Part shown: positions 36,922 through 44,847 of the stretch, in pieces
How positions within the stretch are numbered: position 1 is the stretch's first letter
How the letters are laid out: every line of letters starts with the position of its first letter
From: Cellulophaga fucicola
GTDB taxonomy: Bacteria; Bacteroidota; Bacteroidia; Flavobacteriales; Flavobacteriaceae
DNA: 64,000 nt
Assembly: GCF_900119145.1 (NCBI RefSeq)
Contig: NZ_FPIY01000002.1
Coordinates: 565,579-629,578 of the forward strand
Reading direction: 5' to 3'
The notes under the pieces: model-generated
The model's input: the letters and a program-made list of their open reading frames with translations, nothing else
Databases searched by the model: none
Told to the model about the DNA's origin: nothing
Program-made: the position numbers and the translations under genes

Positions 36922-37461
36922 TTATACGTAATACGGAGATATCATTACATAAACCACAACACCTGTTACAGCCACATAAAGCCATATAGGGAATGTTATT
37001 TTAGCTAATTTTCTATGCGCATCATATTGCTTTAGATATGCTTTAGCATAGGTTTTCATAACTAATGGTATTATTATAATAGATAATATTATATGCGTTA
37101 TTAGAATAAATAGATAGATGTACTTAACAACACCCTCACCACCAAAAGATGTAGATTCAGATGTCATATGATATGCAATATACATTACTAAAAAAGCCAA
37201 TGAAAACACAATACAAGTAGTCATTAAATTTTGATGTAATTTTTGCTTACCGTTTTTTATAGCCACAACTGCTGCAATTAAAAAAACAGCAGTTAAACCA
37301 TTAATAGATGCATAAATAGGAGGTAAAAAAGACAAAGGCTCTGCGTCTGGTATTTTAAATCCAAATAAAAGAGCTACAACTACAGGCACAATAATAGAGA
37401 CAACTGTTATTATCTTATTAAACTTTTTCTCTCTAGAGTTTAAATTATCTACTTTACTCAT
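36922..37461 (-). CDS. DUF420 membrane protein
   Basis: A 179-aa protein with five predicted helices (about 17-35, 47-67, 80-100, 115-135 and 156-176). Histidines near the membrane faces occur in KLHQNLM, YHMTSES and YDAHRKLA. DUF420 proteins, including CtaM-like members, are linked to assembly of heme-copper oxidases in other bacteria. It starts within an 8-nt overlap with the SCO gene upstream. Direct function is inferred from this context. Confidence 0.88.
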   Translation of the reverse strand: MSKVDNLNSREKKFNKIITVVSIIVPVVVALLFGFKIPDAEPLSFLPPIYASINGLTAVFLIAAVVAIKNGKQKLHQNLMTTCIVFSLAFLVMYIAYHMTSESTSFGGEGVVKYIYLFILITHIILSIIIIPLVMKTYAKAYLKQYDAHRKLAKITFPIWLYVAVTGVVVYVMISPYYV

Positions 37462-38182
37462 TCAACAATTTTTTAATATCTTCTTTTAATATACCAATTT
37501 GTTCTTTTTCGCCTTCTTCATTGGCACCATCTTCCTCAGAGATTGTTCCTCTATAGTAAATAATAGGATTTCCAAACTCGTCTACTCTAGAGCGTATAAA
37601 TCCTCTTTTGTCTACTAAAGCGAATAAGCCAGAATGCTCAAAACCTCCTGGAGCACTAGGATTTTGTTGTGCAAATATATTAAACCCTTTGTTTGCTAGT
37701 TCGTATATCTGCTCTCTATCTCCAGTCATTAAGTGCCAATCTAAATTGGTTATACCATACGTTTCTGTATATGTCTTTAATTTTGTTGGCGTATCATGTA
37801 CAGGATCTATAGAAAAAGAGGCTATTCCAAAATTTTCTACATCTTTAAGATCGTTCTGAATTTGAACTAAGTTTTTTGTCATAACCGGACAAATAGTTGG
37901 GCAAGAAGTAAAAAAGAACTCTACAATATAAACTTTACCTAAATAATCTCTATTAGAAACCACTAAGCTATCTTGATTTATGAATGTAAAATTTGGAACT
38001 CTTTTCTTGCTTCCGTTAATTTCTACATAAGCCAAATCTCCGTTATTATCCTTGATATTCATACGATCATTTTCAACGACCGCACCATTACCAACTCTGT
38101 CTATAATTTTTGGTATAAATATTATTCCAAAAACTAATATTACAAACGAAATCCAGATGTAGTTATAATTATTTTTTTTCAT
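37454..38182 (-). CDS. SCO1/SenC-family copper chaperone
   Basis: A 242-aa protein with one N-terminal transmembrane anchor (about 8-26) and a periplasmic thioredoxin-like domain. The copper ligands are complete: Cys94-x-x-x-Cys98 (FTSCPTICPV) and His183 (GGFEHSGLF). SCO proteins deliver copper to the CuA site of cytochrome oxidase subunit II. It follows the cysteine-free paralogue by 18 nt and overlaps DUF420 by 8 nt, inside the oxidase gene row. Confidence 0.95.
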   Translation of the reverse strand: MKKNNYNYIWISFVILVFGIIFIPKIIDRVGNGAVVENDRMNIKDNNGDLAYVEINGSKKRVPNFTFINQDSLVVSNRDYLGKVYIVEFFFTSCPTICPVMTKNLVQIQNDLKDVENFGIASFSIDPVHDTPTKLKTYTETYGITNLDWHLMTGDREQIYELANKGFNIFAQQNPSAPGGFEHSGLFALVDKRGFIRSRVDEFGNPIIYYRGTISEEDGANEEGEKEQIGILKEDIKKLLNE

Positions 38183-38200
38183 AAAAAATAGAGTTTAGTT

Positions 38201-38830
38201 CTACTTACGCTCCGCGTTATTCTTTTTTAAAGCCATACGGTATTCTGCTAAGATAATTTTAACATCATCTTCCATCTTATTATTAAGTTCTGCTACAGAA
38301 ATAGTATTAAAACCATATTTAGTACCCTCATCCTCATCATCTGTTCTACCACGAAGACTTAAGTCTTTATCTATTATAAACACATAAGGCGTACTTAAAT
38401 CGTCTTTTAAGGTGATATCAGTTTTCAATTGACTGTAGAAAGATTGAATCTGGTCTTTATCACCATAAACAAACTTCCAATTTTTAATATCAGCCAAAAC
38501 AGCTAGTTCTTTTTTTAAATTTTCTACAGCTTGCTCTTGCCCTTTACCAACAATCATTACAAACTGAAAATCTTTAAATTCAAAAAAGTGTTTGTATATT
38601 TTCTGATTTAAATTAAATGCTGTCCCTTTTTGTTGATCAACATTATTACCCAAAAAACCAAGAATAGTTATTTTATTTTTAAGCTGTGCATCTGTAGAAA
38701 AACTGGTTAGCTCTCCCACTTTAGGAGTAAGTACAGGAAGCCTACCAAAATTGTGAATTCCTGAAGCAAAAAATAGATAAGCAACAATTGGTAGTATAAA
38801 TAAAACTACCATTACAAATGTTTTTTTCAT
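38201..38830 (-). CDS. Cysteine-free SCO-like membrane-anchored protein
   Basis: A 209-aa protein with an N-terminal anchor helix (about 5-24) and a thioredoxin-like domain that runs parallel to the adjacent SCO. KITILGFLGNN stands where SCO has KVYIVEFFFTSC, YGDKDQIQSF matches TGDREQIYEL, and PYVFIIDKDLSLRGR matches LFALVDKRGFIRSR. There is no cysteine anywhere in the protein, so the copper site is lost. It lies 18 nt before the SCO gene. I infer a scaffold or structural partner in oxidase assembly. Confidence 0.8.
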   Translation of the reverse strand: MKKTFVMVVLFILPIVAYLFFASGIHNFGRLPVLTPKVGELTSFSTDAQLKNKITILGFLGNNVDQQKGTAFNLNQKIYKHFFEFKDFQFVMIVGKGQEQAVENLKKELAVLADIKNWKFVYGDKDQIQSFYSQLKTDITLKDDLSTPYVFIIDKDLSLRGRTDDEDEGTKYGFNTISVAELNNKMEDDVKIILAEYRMALKKNNAERK

Positions 38831-38837
38831 AATAGTA

Positions 38838-38845
38838 CAAAAATA
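38838..38845 (-). promoter_or_regulatory. Possible -7 box before the SCO-like gene
   Basis: On the minus strand TATTTTTG matches TAnnTTTG, 7 nt before the ATG at 38830. It lies just after the coxIV terminator, and no TTG is found at the expected spacing. Confidence 0.35.
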
Positions 38846-38848
38846 AAA

Positions 38849-38870
38849 AAGACGGCTTAAAAACCGTCTT
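38849..38870 (-). terminator. Terminator after cytochrome oxidase subunit IV
   Basis: 7-bp stem AAGACGG/CCGTCTT (38849-38855 with 38864-38870), 8-nt loop. The minus strand continues in TTTTTATTTTTG. It lies 26 nt after the stop of the subunit IV gene. Confidence 0.65.
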
Positions 38871-38896
38871 TATATATTGTTAAATGATGCATAATA

Positions 38897-39337
38897 TTAG
38901 AAGTTCCACTTAACGAAACCACTGTGATAAATATCATAAATATAACTTCCTTCAGTTAATAATATAAATACTAAATAACTAATTAAAAATACTGGAGTCC
39001 AAACAATAGCTCTACGCAATCCTTTTTTCTCATCACGTAAGTGCATAAAATCCCATGCAATATAGTATGCTTTTACTATTGTAAGCACTATAAATATTAG
39101 GTTTAAAGGCTTTAAATAAATGAAAGGTGATAATAGAAAGTTCATTGTAGAACCTGCTAAACCAGGCTCAAAAGCAGATATTAATGGTTTCATTAAAATT
39201 GGTGGCTTATAAATACCTAAAACAACCTCTACTAAAGTTACTAATGATAAGAATATTAAAACACCCCAAATTTTTTGAATGTTATCCTTAAATTTTAATC
39301 TTCCTCTGAAAATCGCTAATTTATGTTCGTGTGCCAT
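38897..39337 (-). CDS. Cytochrome c oxidase subunit IV family protein
   Basis: A 146-aa protein with three to four transmembrane segments (about 22-42, 68-95 and 110-130) in the order of the bacterial COX IV/CtaF family. The context is LIFIVLTIVKAYYIAWDFMHLRDEKKGLR. The small subunit assists assembly and stability of caa3-type oxidases. It directly follows COX III on the transcript (48-nt gap) and precedes a terminator. Confidence 0.9.
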   Translation of the reverse strand: MAHEHKLAIFRGRLKFKDNIQKIWGVLIFLSLVTLVEVVLGIYKPPILMKPLISAFEPGLAGSTMNFLLSPFIYLKPLNLIFIVLTIVKAYYIAWDFMHLRDEKKGLRRAIVWTPVFLISYLVFILLTEGSYIYDIYHSGFVKWNF

Positions 39338-39385
39338 TTTATACTATATTATTATACGTAATGTAATTCTTTTTTTAAACTGCTA

Positions 39386-40366
39386 TTATACCAAGTAGAA
39401 GAAGGTAAATACAAATACCCAAACTAAATCTACAAAGTGCCAATAAAGACCAACTTTCTCTACCATTTCATAATGTCCTCTACGCTCATAAGTACCTATG
39501 ATAACATTAAAGAAAATTATAATATTTATTAAAACACCAGAGAATACGTGAAAACCGTGAAAACCTGTAATAAAGAAAAAGAAATCTGCAAACAACCTGC
39601 TTCCGTACTCATTGTGTATAAGGTTTGCACCTTCTACAACATATTTAGAACCAGCTAATCTTTTTAAAGATTCATCTCTAGTTAAAACTATTTTATGTCC
39701 GTCTTCATTTACGTTTTCTACTCTAACTAAAATATTAGAATCTGCTTTAAAACCTGTTACAACTTCATTAACAGAATATGTTGGTAATGTGCTTTCTCCA
39801 AAGAACCAAACACCTTTATTATTTGTATGGTCTACTCTTTCTTCATGTAAAGGGGTAGCAAAATCTCTAATTGCTGCTCTTTCACCAGTATCTGCTTTAA
39901 CAAACTGCAGTATTCTACCACCTTTTGTTTCAATAGCTCCAAAATCTCCTTTAATAAAAGTAGCCCATTCCCAAGCTTGTGAGCTTAAGAAAATAATACC
40001 ACCAATAACAGTAAAGAACATATACCAGATAACTCTGTTTTTTTGTAGTTTATGACCTGCATCTACAGCTAACACCATAGTTACGGAAGACATAATTAAG
40101 ATAAATGTCATTATAGCAACATATATCATTGGATAATTACCATGAAACAGAGGTACGTGTGTAAAAACTTCATCTGCAATAGGCCAGCTATCTGCAAATT
40201 TAAATCTAGAAAATCCGTAAGCTGCTATAAAGCCTGAAAAAGTTAATGCATCAGAAACGATGAAAAACCACATCATCATTTTACCATAGCTAGCGCCTAA
40301 AGGTTTGTTTTTACTTCCTCCGCTCCAAACACTTTCTGCTGTACCTGTTGTTACCGTAGTATCCAT
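39386..40366 (-). CDS. Cytochrome c oxidase subunit III with a large hydrophilic insertion
   Basis: A 326-aa heme-copper oxidase subunit III. The family features are MMMWFFIVSDALTFSGF near 30-46, FLSSQAWEW near 126-134, TGFHGFHVFSGVLIN near 267-281 and YWHFVDLVWVFVFTFFY near 308-324. Residues about 142-250 form an approximately 110-residue hydrophilic segment between two transmembrane helices that is missing from the second copy upstream. I chose the ATG at 40366; the TTG at 40372 only adds two residues. The gene has its own consensus promoter. Confidence 0.93.
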   Translation of the reverse strand: MDTTVTTGTAESVWSGGSKNKPLGASYGKMMMWFFIVSDALTFSGFIAAYGFSRFKFADSWPIADEVFTHVPLFHGNYPMIYVAIMTFILIMSSVTMVLAVDAGHKLQKNRVIWYMFFTVIGGIIFLSSQAWEWATFIKGDFGAIETKGGRILQFVKADTGERAAIRDFATPLHEERVDHTNNKGVWFFGESTLPTYSVNEVVTGFKADSNILVRVENVNEDGHKIVLTRDESLKRLAGSKYVVEGANLIHNEYGSRLFADFFFFITGFHGFHVFSGVLINIIIFFNVIIGTYERRGHYEMVEKVGLYWHFVDLVWVFVFTFFYLV

Positions 40367-40459
40367 ATACAATTTAAAATTTATAAACTAAGAACGCTTA
40401 ACTACGCTCTATTATTTTTTAAAACATCTAAATAAACCTATAAGTTTATATAGATTCCG

Positions 40460-40487
40460 CAAATTTACATTTTTTTCGGCTATACAA
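40460..40487 (-). promoter_or_regulatory. Promoter of the long COX III gene
   Basis: On the minus strand TTG (40485-40487), 17-nt spacer, TAAATTTG (40460-40467). Exact Bacteroidota consensus in the gap between the two COX III genes, leaving a 94-nt leader before the ATG at 40366. Confidence 0.65.
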
Positions 40488-40526
40488 AAACCAAAATTTA
40501 ACTGAAATTAACTTTATTTCTATTTA

Positions 40527-41108
40527 TTATCGATATAAATAGAAGAATAGGATTAAATAAACCCATAACAAATCTAAGAAATGCCAAAAAGTAGCGCCTA
40601 TTTCTAGTCCGTTTACTTCTGATGATGAGTATTTACCCTTCATTTGATTTACAATAACCACAATTAAAGAAACTAGTCCTGCTAATACGTGTGCAACGTG
40701 CACTACAGCAATTAAAAAGATATAAGACATTGTTATACTACTTGTTGGACCAGTAAAATAAAAACCGCTACCTATTAATTGAGAAAAACCAACAAATTGT
40801 AAAACTATAAAAGCAACACCTAAAGCCAATGTTACCCACAAATAAGTGCTTGCCGTTGATTTTTTATCTTTTTTAGTAGCTTGTACCGCTAAAAAGTAAG
40901 TAACACTACTTACAACAATAATTAAAGTACTCCAGAAAAACGCCGATGGCAAATCAAAATCTTTTAACCAATCTTCTCTAGAACTACTTACAATATATGC
41001 ACTTGTCCAACCTGCAAATGCCATTATTAAACTAACGATACCAAACCAAAGCATCATTTTTTTAGCATTATCTGACTTTTCCTTTTCTGATCTATGAGTT
41101 ATATCCAT
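40527..41108 (-). CDS. Cytochrome c oxidase subunit III, short form
   Basis: A 193-aa subunit III with five predicted helices and family motifs SAFFWSTLIIVVSSVTYFLA, VHVAHVLAGL and TFWHFLDLLWVYLILFFYLY. The first two helices of longer COX III proteins are absent, as in many caa3 oxidases. It is a clear paralogue of the longer COX III downstream. It follows the heme O synthase gene by 55 nt. Confidence 0.93.
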   Translation of the reverse strand: MDITHRSEKEKSDNAKKMMLWFGIVSLIMAFAGWTSAYIVSSSREDWLKDFDLPSAFFWSTLIIVVSSVTYFLAVQATKKDKKSTASTYLWVTLALGVAFIVLQFVGFSQLIGSGFYFTGPTSSITMSYIFLIAVVHVAHVLAGLVSLIVVIVNQMKGKYSSSEVNGLEIGATFWHFLDLLWVYLILFFYLYR

Positions 41109-41163
41109 TTAGCAACACTTATTAATATTAAAAAAGCAATTTTAATTATTCCCTATCATTTAA

Positions 41164-42063
41164 CTACACAAACTTATCTACAACATATACAATCTGCATT
41201 AGCGTAATATAAGTTACACTTGCTAACATTAATTTTCTTGCAGAGGCATTATCTCTATTATCAAACAAACGAAAAGCAAAAAACAACATTACACCTCCCA
41301 TTAAAAAAACCAATACAGCTGCAATTACAGACAACTGTAGCGCTCCTGTAATACCAAATGCTGGTACAACAGAGACAACCATCATCCAAATTGTATACAT
41401 AATAATTTGTACAATAGTCCCTTTATCTTTTTTACCAGTTGGCAGCATTTTAAATCCACCTTTTTTGTAGTCTTCATCTAACATCCAGCCTAAAGCCCAA
41501 AAATGAGGAAATTGCCAAAAAAACTGAATCATAAATAATGTTCCGGGTTCTATTCCAAATTCATTTGTTGCTGCAACCCACCCTAACATAAAAGGTATTG
41601 CTCCAGGAAAAGCACCAACAAAAACAGCTAATGGAGTCTTTGTTTTTAAAGGAGTATAAACACAAGTATATAAGAATATGGATATAGCCCCAAACATTGC
41701 TGTTTTTGGATTTATAACGTATAATGAGATTAAACCGGCTAAAGTCATAACCACTGCAACAATTGAAGCGGTAGTAACCGTCATTCTTCCTGCAGGTATT
41801 GGTCTATTTTTAGTACGATCCATTAAAGCGTCTAGATCTTTTTCTATTATTTGATTAAATGCATTTGATGCACCTACCATACAATACCCACCAAAAGCTA
41901 AAAGTAATAAAACAACAAAATCTATTTTATCTGCGCCTAAAAAATAACCGGCTATAGAAGAAAAAACTACACTAATAGCAAGTCTCGCCTTTGTTATTTC
42001 TTTAAAGTCTGTAAATGCCGAAACATCTGTAGCTTCTTTTACTGTACCAACCGCAGTTTTCAT
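41164..42063 (-). CDS. ctaB: Protoheme IX farnesyltransferase (heme O synthase)
   Basis: A 299-aa UbiA-type prenyltransferase with about nine helices. The first Asp-rich motif is SNAFNQIIEKDLDALMDRT (Asp76 to Asp82), followed by NRPIP. The second motif is DEDYKKGGFKMLP near 190-202. It adds a farnesyl group to heme b, yielding heme O for cytochrome oxidase. I chose the ATG at 42063 over an upstream TTG (42069). It opens the oxidase operon and has a consensus promoter. Confidence 0.96.
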   Translation of the reverse strand: MKTAVGTVKEATDVSAFTDFKEITKARLAISVVFSSIAGYFLGADKIDFVVLLLLAFGGYCMVGASNAFNQIIEKDLDALMDRTKNRPIPAGRMTVTTASIVAVVMTLAGLISLYVINPKTAMFGAISIFLYTCVYTPLKTKTPLAVFVGAFPGAIPFMLGWVAATNEFGIEPGTLFMIQFFWQFPHFWALGWMLDEDYKKGGFKMLPTGKKDKGTIVQIIMYTIWMMVVSVVPAFGITGALQLSVIAAVLVFLMGGVMLFFAFRLFDNRDNASARKLMLASVTYITLMQIVYVVDKFV

Positions 42064-42082
42064 CCTCAATTTTTATGGACTG

Positions 42083-42113
42083 CAAAGATATAACCTAATT
42101 GATTTCTTTACAA
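42083..42113 (-). promoter_or_regulatory. Promoter of ctaB and the oxidase operon
   Basis: On the minus strand TTG (42111-42113), 20-nt spacer, TATCTTTG (42083-42090), then the ctaB ATG 20 nt later. Exact match to the Bacteroidota consensus. Confidence 0.75.
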
Positions 42114-42162
42114 CCAATTAAGAAGGTTTATCTTCTTAATCAATAACCCTTATAAAAAACAA

Positions 42163-42200
42163 GAAAGAGCCTGTTAGTAAGCAGACTAACAAGCTCTTTT
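42163..42200 (-). terminator. Terminator after the second TonB gene
   Basis: 15-bp stem with one C-A mismatch (42164-42178 with 42185-42199), loop AAGCAG, and TTTCTTG on the minus strand. It separates tonB from ctaB. Confidence 0.65.
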
Positions 42201-42220
42201 AAATTATTATTACACTTAAA

Positions 42221-43021
42221 CTATTGCAACTTAAAATTGATTGGAATAGAATATGGCACCACAACATTACTATTACCTTGTTTACCAGGAGTCATTTGTG
42301 GAAGCTTAGCAATAATACGCTGCGCCTCTTTTTCTAGTATTTCAGACGGACCTCTCATTTGCACGTCTTTTACAATACCATCTGTACCTATTTTAAACAT
42401 TACACTTACCTTACCCTGTTCTCGCATCTCTATAGCTGCATCTGGATATCTAAAGTACCGTTTAACGTGTTTTTGCATTTTTTCATTAAAACAATCTTTT
42501 CTTTTACTCTTAGCAACCTTCTCGCAACCTGGAAAAATTGGAACCTCCTCTACAACATCTAAAGGAATAACAGGCTCTTCTATTATTCTTGCATCTACAA
42601 TACTACTTACATCTACTATTTCATCTGGACTAACCTCTGTGTCATTTATAATTTCTGAAATTATTAGTTTTGTATCATCTGGAGCAATTTTAATTTTATC
42701 CGGATTAATAATGGCTTTAGCCAAAACTTTTTCCTTTGGTTTATTTTCTTCAACCTTAAAATTATTTAGATCTGGATGATACTCAACCAACTCTACTTCT
42801 GTTTCTGCAGGAGTAAATAGCTCCTCTTCTACAAAAGCATAAGACGACTCCAATGCCAAGTACACAAGACCCATTGCAACAACCAAACCTATTTGAAAGT
42901 TTAAGAAGCTGTTTTTTCGTAGATTTGCATCGTGCTTGCTCTTTTTAGGACTAGCATTGGCTAGCGCTCTGTTATTTCCATTGCCGTGGAAATCAACAGA
43001 ATTTTCTGTGTTTGTTTTCAT
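42221..43021 (-). CDS. Energy transducer TonB (second of a tandem pair)
   Basis: A 266-aa TonB protein. The cytosolic N-terminus, one transmembrane helix (about 40-60), a proline-poor periplasmic linker (about 65-155) and the C-terminal TonB domain (about 180-266) are in order. The domain contains VPIFPGCEK, FRYPDAAIEMREQGKVSVMF, IGTDG and QMRGPSEILEKEAQRI. TonB passes inner-membrane energy to outer-membrane receptors. ExbB and ExbD are not nearby. The linker lacks the usual Pro-rich stretch and the copy upstream in the operon has one. Confidence 0.93.
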   Translation of the reverse strand: MKTNTENSVDFHGNGNNRALANASPKKSKHDANLRKNSFLNFQIGLVVAMGLVYLALESSYAFVEEELFTPAETEVELVEYHPDLNNFKVEENKPKEKVLAKAIINPDKIKIAPDDTKLIISEIINDTEVSPDEIVDVSSIVDARIIEEPVIPLDVVEEVPIFPGCEKVAKSKRKDCFNEKMQKHVKRYFRYPDAAIEMREQGKVSVMFKIGTDGIVKDVQMRGPSEILEKEAQRIIAKLPQMTPGKQGNSNVVVPYSIPINFKLQ

Positions 43022-43073
43022 AATACTATTTTTTATTTGTTATAGTTATGTTAAAACACAAGAAGCGTACCAA

Positions 43074-43107
43074 AAGCCCCAAGCAAATGCTTGGGGCTTA
43101 TTTTTTT
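43074..43107. terminator. First of two tandem hairpins between the TonB genes
   Basis: Perfect 11-bp stem AAGCCCCAAGC/GCTTGGGGCTT (43074-43084 with 43089-43099), 4-nt loop. The plus strand continues in TATTTTTTT and the minus strand in TTGG. Confidence 0.7.
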
Positions 43108-43124
43108 AAAAAAAATGATAAAAA

Positions 43125-43153
43125 AAATCCGAACCTAAATGGTTCGGATTTTT
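43125..43153 (-). terminator. Second tandem hairpin, terminator of the first TonB gene
   Basis: Stem AATCCGAACC/GGTTCGGATT (43127-43136 with 43141-43150, with the A/T tracts extending it), loop TAAA. The minus strand continues in TTTTTTTATC. It lies 23 nt after the TonB stop. Confidence 0.88.
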
Positions 43154-43176
43154 ATATTCTTAAAAGCTAATATTGC

Positions 43177-43899
43177 TTATTGTAATCTAAATGTAATAGG
43201 TAAGCTAAATGGAACACGTACAGCTCTACCTCTTTGTTTACCTGGAGTCATCTTAGGAAGTTTGCCAATAATTCTAGCAGCTTCTTTTTCTAAGTTTTTA
43301 TCCGGTCCACGCATTTGAACTTGACCAATAGAACCGTCTTTCTGAATTACAAAACGAACACTTACTCTACCTTGAATACCCATTTCTTGAGCAATTTCTG
43401 GGTATTGGAAGTTTTTTCTAATGTGTTTGTTCATTTTTTCATTAAAACAATCTCTTAAAGCCTTAGCTCCTTTACTTTTTTCTTTTTCACATCCTGGGAA
43501 AATTGGAACATCTTCAATTACAGAAAATGGTACATCTACATCTAGATCTACTTCTTCTTCTACAACATCATTTACTTCAATTACCTCAGTATCTTCATCA
43601 GATTCAGTATCATCTATAACAGACTCCTCTATCTCTACATCATCTTCTACAACAGCAATTTCTTCTGGAGCTGCTGGTGGCGGTGGTGGAGGCGGTGGAG
43701 TTTTAATTTGTTCTGTCATTGGAACTTCCTCATCTAACATATCATCTACATTTTGTGTAATATCATATGTATTGTCTTTGTCGTACTTCTTGTACTCTAA
43801 TGCTTGCCAAACGAAGAACATAACAACTGCCAGTCCTATTGCAAAATAAAGACCGCTGTTTCTTGTTAAGTCAGCTTTTGGATTTTTCTTTGGTTCCAT
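43177..43899 (-). CDS. Energy transducer TonB (first of a tandem pair)
   Basis: A 240-aa TonB protein. One transmembrane helix (about 16-34), a Pro- and acid-rich periplasmic linker (PPPPPPPPAAPEE near 68-80, then a long Asp/Glu/Val stretch to about 125) and a C-terminal TonB domain (about 130-240) with VPIFPGCEKEKSKG, FQYPEIAQEMGIQGRVSVRF and QMRGPDKNLEKEAARIIG. It is clearly paralogous to the TonB gene downstream, but the linkers differ. Two hairpins separate the pair. The receptor served is unknown. Confidence 0.94.
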   Translation of the reverse strand: MEPKKNPKADLTRNSGLYFAIGLAVVMFFVWQALEYKKYDKDNTYDITQNVDDMLDEEVPMTEQIKTPPPPPPPPAAPEEIAVVEDDVEIEESVIDDTESDEDTEVIEVNDVVEEEVDLDVDVPFSVIEDVPIFPGCEKEKSKGAKALRDCFNEKMNKHIRKNFQYPEIAQEMGIQGRVSVRFVIQKDGSIGQVQMRGPDKNLEKEAARIIGKLPKMTPGKQRGRAVRVPFSLPITFRLQ

Positions 43900-43960
43900 A
43901 GGTTTTAATTTAGTGTTCGCTAATTTAAATAAATATTATCTAAATAAACAATTAATTTTT

Positions 43961-44356
43961 TCATTTTAATTTTCTTTCTCTTAAAAAAAGCCATTTTGCA
44001 GTAAATAGACCCATAAAAACACCAATTGTGTTTGCTACAAAATCTAAAAACTCACCGCTTCTTGTAACAGTAAATCTATCTTGTAACACTTCAATAAGTA
44101 TGCCATAAGCAATTAAAAAGAAAGCTAAATACCATAAAGCAAGAGTTTTACCTTTATTAATTACGAAAAACTCTTTTAAAGATAGAGTTCCAAGTACAGC
44201 TGCAACACTGTAAAAAGTAAAATGCACTAACTTATCTAGGTTTGGTATTTTAACAGAAGGAAGATCTGTATTACTAAAAGAAAATAAGCTGAGTAATGTT
44301 ATAAACACTACCCAGCTCACAAATAATATGGTAAAAATTGGTTTCTTAACCACCAA
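43961..44356 (-). CDS. VanZ-like family protein
   Basis: A 131-aa membrane protein with four helices (about 8-26, 45-62, 75-92 and 105-122). The VanZ pattern is present: LDKLVHFTFYSVAAVLG at about 40-56, then ILIEVLQ and GEFLDFVANTIGVFMG. VanZ relatives are tied to teicoplanin resistance in enterococci, but most have unknown roles. It overlaps gcvH by 11 nt, so the two are co-translated. Confidence 0.9.
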   Translation of the reverse strand: MVVKKPIFTILFVSWVVFITLLSLFSFSNTDLPSVKIPNLDKLVHFTFYSVAAVLGTLSLKEFFVINKGKTLALWYLAFFLIAYGILIEVLQDRFTVTRSGEFLDFVANTIGVFMGLFTAKWLFLRERKLK

Positions 44357-44726
44357 TTAACTCTTTATAATCAGCATCACTCATTAATTCTTCAACCTGA
44401 GCAGCGTCACTTATTTTAATTTTTATCATCCAACCATCTCCGTAAGGATCTGTATTCACCTTTTCTGGCTCATCTTCTAGAGACTCGTTAAACTCTATTA
44501 TTTCTCCTGATAATGGTAAAAATAAATCTGAAACAGTTTTTACAGCTTCAACAGTACCAAAAACCTCATCTTTATCTAAGGTCTCATCTAATGTCTCTAC
44601 TTCAACATAAACTATGTCTCCTAACTCTCCTTGAGCAAAATCAGTAATCCCAACAGTAGCAATATCGCCATCTATTTTAACCCACTCGTGATCTTTAGTA
44701 TACTTTAATTCTGATGGTATGTTCAT
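44346..44726 (-). CDS. gcvH: Glycine cleavage system H protein
   Basis: A 126-aa lipoyl carrier of normal length. The lipoylated lysine is Lys63 in TVEAVKTVSDL, and the flanking IVYVEVETLDETL and DPYGDGWMIKIK segments fit GcvH. It shuttles the methylamine group among the P, T and L proteins of glycine cleavage; gcvP and gcvT are not in the window. It is downstream of sprA with its own -7 box and overlaps vanZ by 11 nt. Confidence 0.97.
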   Translation of the reverse strand: MNIPSELKYTKDHEWVKIDGDIATVGITDFAQGELGDIVYVEVETLDETLDKDEVFGTVEAVKTVSDLFLPLSGEIIEFNESLEDEPEKVNTDPYGDGWMIKIKISDAAQVEELMSDADYKELIGG

Positions 44727-44751
44727 TTTAGTATTATTTTAATTAATGCAG

Positions 44752-44759
44752 CAAATGTA
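44752..44759 (-). promoter_or_regulatory. -7 box of gcvH
   Basis: On the minus strand TACATTTG is an exact TAnnTTTG, 25 nt before the ATG, in the 121-nt gap after sprA. The trinucleotide at the -33 position is TTC instead of TTG. Confidence 0.45.
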
Positions 44760-44847
44760 ACTGATAAAATACGATTTGAAAATTATTTAATTTGAAAAAT
44801 TACGTTATTCTCAACTTTTTTAAGAAACACTTAATCAAAACCGTCTT

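Noticed and set aside
43421-43849. 142-aa Ser/Thr-rich open frame on the plus strand
   Set aside because: It is the antisense of the acidic and Pro-rich linker of the TonB gene; low complexity explains it.
44727-44847. Possible glycine riboswitch before gcvH
   Set aside because: The gap is short and AT-rich and holds none of the glycine aptamer core bases.
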